Origin: Desulfurobacteriaceae bacterium
GTDB lineage: Bacteria; Aquificota; Aquificia; Desulfurobacteriales; Desulfurobacteriaceae
Direction: 5' to 3'
Length of the DNA: 64,000 nucleotides
NCBI GenBank assembly: GCA_027068415.1
Contig: JAMOTD010000009.1
Location: forward strand, 285,516-349,515
The position numbers and the translations under genes were made by a program. Under the pieces are notes generated by a model that had not been told where the DNA came from, ran no database searches, and saw only the letters and a list, made by a program, of their open reading frames with translations. Each line of letters begins with the position of its first letter. Position 1 is the first letter of the stretch. Positions 58,859 through 64,000 of the stretch are shown here, piece after piece.

Positions 58859-61240
58859 TTAGCCCCTGAGTTTTGCTCCTATTTTATCAAGACTCTCAAT
58901 TATAACAGCTAAAATTTTGTTAACCTCTTCGTCTGACAGCGTCCTGTCGGGAGCTCTGAAGCTCAGCGAAAAGGCCACGCTCTTTTTACCTTCGGGAACT
59001 CCCTTACCTGTGTAGACGTCAAAGAGCTCTACCTTCTCCAAGTGTTTGGCGGACTCCCTTATCACTCTTTCAATTTGGGCTACGGGAGTATCCTCGTCAA
59101 CTATTACCGCTATGTCCCTCATAACCGGAGGGAATTTTGGAATGGATTTAAACTCTATCCTCTCCTCTTTTGCCAGTTTTAGGAGTTTTTCAAGCTCAAT
59201 CTCGGCTACAAAAATCTCCTGTTTTGCGTCCAGTCTCTCCAATACGTCCGGGTGAAGCTTCCCTAAGAAGCCGACCTCTTCTCCCTTTACCCTGACCTTT
59301 GCGCTCTGTCCCGGGTGGAGGTAGCTCCTTCCCTCCTCCCTCTCAAACTCTCCCCTTAACCTGAAGAAAGATAGGAGCTCCTCAACAGCCCCCTTAATGT
59401 CGTAGAAGTCAACCTTCCTTCTGCCGTAAAGACCTTCCCTTACCTCTCCGGTCATAACTACTGCTAACTTTAAAGGCTCGTTGGGGAGCTCTTTACCGGA
59501 AGGCTCAAAGACCTTTGCAACCTCAAATAGGAAGACGTCTCTCTCGTTCCTGTTTATGTTGTTTACGGCGTTGCTAACCAAGCTCGGGAAGATGTAGTTC
59601 CTCATGTAAACCCACTCTTCAGAGAGGGGGTTTTTAATCTTTACGAGGTTCTCAACGGGAAGGCCGAAAGCCTCAAAGAGCTTTTTCCCTATGAAGGAGT
59701 AGTTGATCGCCTCCGTCAGCCCTAAATCTGACAGGAACTCCCTCACCCTCTGAACTCTGAAGGGCTCAAAGTTCCTCTCAACTTCCGAGTGCATTAGGGG
59801 GTAGGAGCTTACGACGTTTTTCATTCCGTAAATCCTTACCACTTCCTCTATCAGGTCAACTTCCCTGCCTACGTCGTACTTCCTCCAAGAGGGAACTTTG
59901 ACGACTATGTACTCCCTCTCCTTCTTGACGGTGAAGCCCAGACCTGTGAGGATTTCAAAGGCCTTCCTTGATGGAATGTTGACTCCCAAGAGCTTTGTAG
60001 CCCTTTCTGGGTTAAAGACTATTACCTTCGGAGTGTAAGGTTTGGGGTAGAAGGAGAGTTTACCCTTTGCAACCTCTCCGCCTGTTAACTTCTGAATCAG
60101 GTGGAGTGCCCTCTTTGCGGCAAACTCGCAGGCCTCTATGTCCGCTCCCCTCTCAAACCTGTAGGAGGAGTCCGTCGTAAGCCCCAGCCTCTTTGAGGTT
60201 CTCCTGATTGTCATAGGCTCAAAGTGGGCGCTCTCAAGGAAGATTTCCCTCGTTGAGAGCTCGGTGGAGCTCTCCTCTCCCCCCATTATCCCGGCAATTG
60301 CAACGGGCTTTTCTGCGTCTGCTATAACGAGGTCGTCGGGGGTTAACTTCCTGAGAGCTCCGTCAAGGGTCTTAATCTCTTCCCCTTCTCTCGCCCTCCT
60401 TACGACCACCTCCCTTCCTGCCAGTTTCTCAAGGTCAAAAGCGTGGAGGGGTTGTCCTAACTCGTACATAACGTAGTTTGTTACGTCAACTGCGGCGTTA
60501 ATCGGCCTTAAGCCTACCAGGTAGAGCCTAACCTTCATCCACAGGGGGCTCTCTCTGTTCTCAATTCCCTTAATTACAAAGCCCTCATACCTGGGGCAGG
60601 CTGCTCCGTCAAGGACTTTTAGGCTGGCCTCTTCCTGAGCCTCAAAGTCTCCTTCCGTATAGGAGATGTCGGGAAGGGTAATCTGCCTTCCCAGAACTGC
60701 ACGGAGCTCCCTTGCAATCCCCAGAACCGAGAGGGCGTCGGGTCTGTTTGTTGTTATCTCATACTCAATAACCCAGTCGTCAAGGTTTAAAACCTCTTTA
60801 ATGTCCTTTCCGATAGGCGTGTCGTCGGGTAATATCATTATCCCGCTTGCAGACTCTGTAAGCCCTAACTCCTCCTCAGAGCAGAGCATTCCGTTTGAGA
60901 CAGCTCCCCTTAACTTGCTCTTCTTTATCCTCACTCCCGTAGGGAGTTTTGCACCGTGGAGGGCCACCGGGACGACTGCTCCTTCAAAGACGTTATCCGC
61001 TCCCGTCACTATCTGTAAAACCGTTTCCCCTACGTCAACCTGACAAATTTTTAACCTGTCAGCGTTCGGGTGCTTTGAAATTTCAACAATCTTTCCCGTT
61101 ACAACCTTCTCAAGGTTCTCTCCTGCGTAGCGAACCGAGTCAACTTCAATTCCGACGTCGGTTAAAATCTCGGCAACATCCTGTGCCGAGAGGTCGCTTA
61201 TGTCAATGAACTCGTTAAGCCACCTGTAAGTAATCCTCAT
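58859..61240 (-). CDS. pheT: Phenylalanine--tRNA ligase beta subunit
   Basis: EMAP/tRNA-binding, B3/B4 and FDX-ACB domains; ITYRWLNEFIDI. Confidence 0.98.
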   Translation of the reverse strand: MRITYRWLNEFIDISDLSAQDVAEILTDVGIEVDSVRYAGENLEKVVTGKIVEISKHPNADRLKICQVDVGETVLQIVTGADNVFEGAVVPVALHGAKLPTGVRIKKSKLRGAVSNGMLCSEEELGLTESASGIMILPDDTPIGKDIKEVLNLDDWVIEYEITTNRPDALSVLGIARELRAVLGRQITLPDISYTEGDFEAQEEASLKVLDGAACPRYEGFVIKGIENRESPLWMKVRLYLVGLRPINAAVDVTNYVMYELGQPLHAFDLEKLAGREVVVRRAREGEEIKTLDGALRKLTPDDLVIADAEKPVAIAGIMGGEESSTELSTREIFLESAHFEPMTIRRTSKRLGLTTDSSYRFERGADIEACEFAAKRALHLIQKLTGGEVAKGKLSFYPKPYTPKVIVFNPERATKLLGVNIPSRKAFEILTGLGFTVKKEREYIVVKVPSWRKYDVGREVDLIEEVVRIYGMKNVVSSYPLMHSEVERNFEPFRVQRVREFLSDLGLTEAINYSFIGKKLFEAFGLPVENLVKIKNPLSEEWVYMRNYIFPSLVSNAVNNINRNERDVFLFEVAKVFEPSGKELPNEPLKLAVVMTGEVREGLYGRRKVDFYDIKGAVEELLSFFRLRGEFEREEGRSYLHPGQSAKVRVKGEEVGFLGKLHPDVLERLDAKQEIFVAEIELEKLLKLAKEERIEFKSIPKFPPVMRDIAVIVDEDTPVAQIERVIRESAKHLEKVELFDVYTGKGVPEGKKSVAFSLSFRAPDRTLSDEEVNKILAVIIESLDKIGAKLRG

Positions 61241-61242
61241 CT

Positions 61243-63386
<2,144 letters not shown>

Positions 63387-63572
63387 CAGATTGCGTCAGA
63401 TTTTGACATAGTGGCTGTTTATAATGGACACCGAACTTCTAATAAGTTCCGAAAGGGGAGTGCGAGGGGAAACTTGGCGGGGCGAAAGCCCCGTCAATTT
63501 AATTCTGAACGATAAATTCCAGATAGGGGAAGTACCTTCAACGAGCTTTCAAAAATCCAATTGTAGTAAACT

Positions 63573-63815
63573 TTAATTAAAGAGCCTCTTGCAGCTCTTA
63601 TACCAGCTAAGATAGTTTTCGGCCGCTTTAAGTAGGTCCTTCCCTGCTTGGCGGAGCTCCCTCTTAAAGCGTCTCCTCTCCTTCTTTGTGCCGTTAAAGG
63701 CAAGGATTTGGGGAGACTCGTTAAACTTCTCCTTTACCTCTTCAAAGACCTTTTTGAGAGAGCCTTGAATCTTTATGCTCTTCTCTCCTTCCTTTGCCCT
63801 TACCCAGAGTTCCAT
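63573..63815 (-). CDS. Hypothetical 80-aa basic protein downstream of 5S rRNA
   Basis: MELWVRAKEGEKSIKIQGSLKKVFEEVKEKFNES...; SD-like ggagg upstream (gaggtaag on minus strand). Confidence 0.55.
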   Translation of the reverse strand: MELWVRAKEGEKSIKIQGSLKKVFEEVKEKFNESPQILAFNGTKKERRRFKRELRQAGKDLLKAAENYLSWYKSCKRLFN

Positions 63816-63880
63816 GGCTTACCTCCTCGGGAAATTTTGAGAAGGGATTGAAGAAGGGAAGAGCTCAGATAATAAAAAAA

Positions 63881-63998
63881 GCCTGGCACCGCCCTACTTT
63901 CCCACCCGCTCCCGCGGGCAGTATCATCGGCGCTGGCGGGCTTAACTTCCGAGTTCGGAATGGGCTCGGGTGTTTCCCCGCCGCTATGGGCACCAGGC
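63881..63998 (-). rRNA. rrf: 5S rRNA
   Basis: Reverse complement GCCTGGTGCCCATAGCGGCGGGGAAACACCCGAGCCCATTCCGAACTCGGAAGTTAAGCCCGCCAGCGCCGATGATACTG...GGTGCCAGGC. Confidence 0.97.
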
Positions 63999-64000
63999 TT

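Noticed and set aside
63401-63500. Possible CRISPR leader/repeat next to the WYL-like regulator
   Set aside because: No repeated unit with spacers is present; only single hairpins, no cas genes in window

Overview
Gene-dense chromosomal segment of a thermophilic, Aquificota-like bacterium. This placement is an inference from gene content (FrdAB plus CCG-subunit sets, SelB, BamA/Skp/LpxD) and no taxonomic search was run. The window holds about 60 protein genes, four tRNAs (Leu-CAG, Ser-UGA, Lys-UUU, Ser-GCU), a type A RNase P RNA, and a 5S rRNA at the right edge. Most of it is housekeeping in long, overlapping operons. The best candidate for an undescribed system is the pair at 15383-16205. 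It encodes a 165-aa protein with its own lipoprotein-type signal whose whole mature part resembles the bacterial RNase A-like (CdiA-CT) toxin domain. Directly downstream is a 103-aa CdiI-like candidate immunity protein, with no CdiA/CdiB filament machinery nearby. Other points of interest: two divergent FrdA/FrdB/CCG triplets whose FAD-loop residues differ (Glu versus Gln), as in E. coli FrdA versus SdhA; a degenerate GGDEF-like protein; a CDF transporter fused to a NifX-like domain; a HerA-type ATPase without NurA in a run with a NYN nuclease; an AT-rich membrane-protein gene on the 3' side of tRNA-Leu; a SixA phosphatase beside PPK1; and an unexplained structured intergenic region near the 5S gene. 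All assignments are from reading the sequence; no database searches were run.
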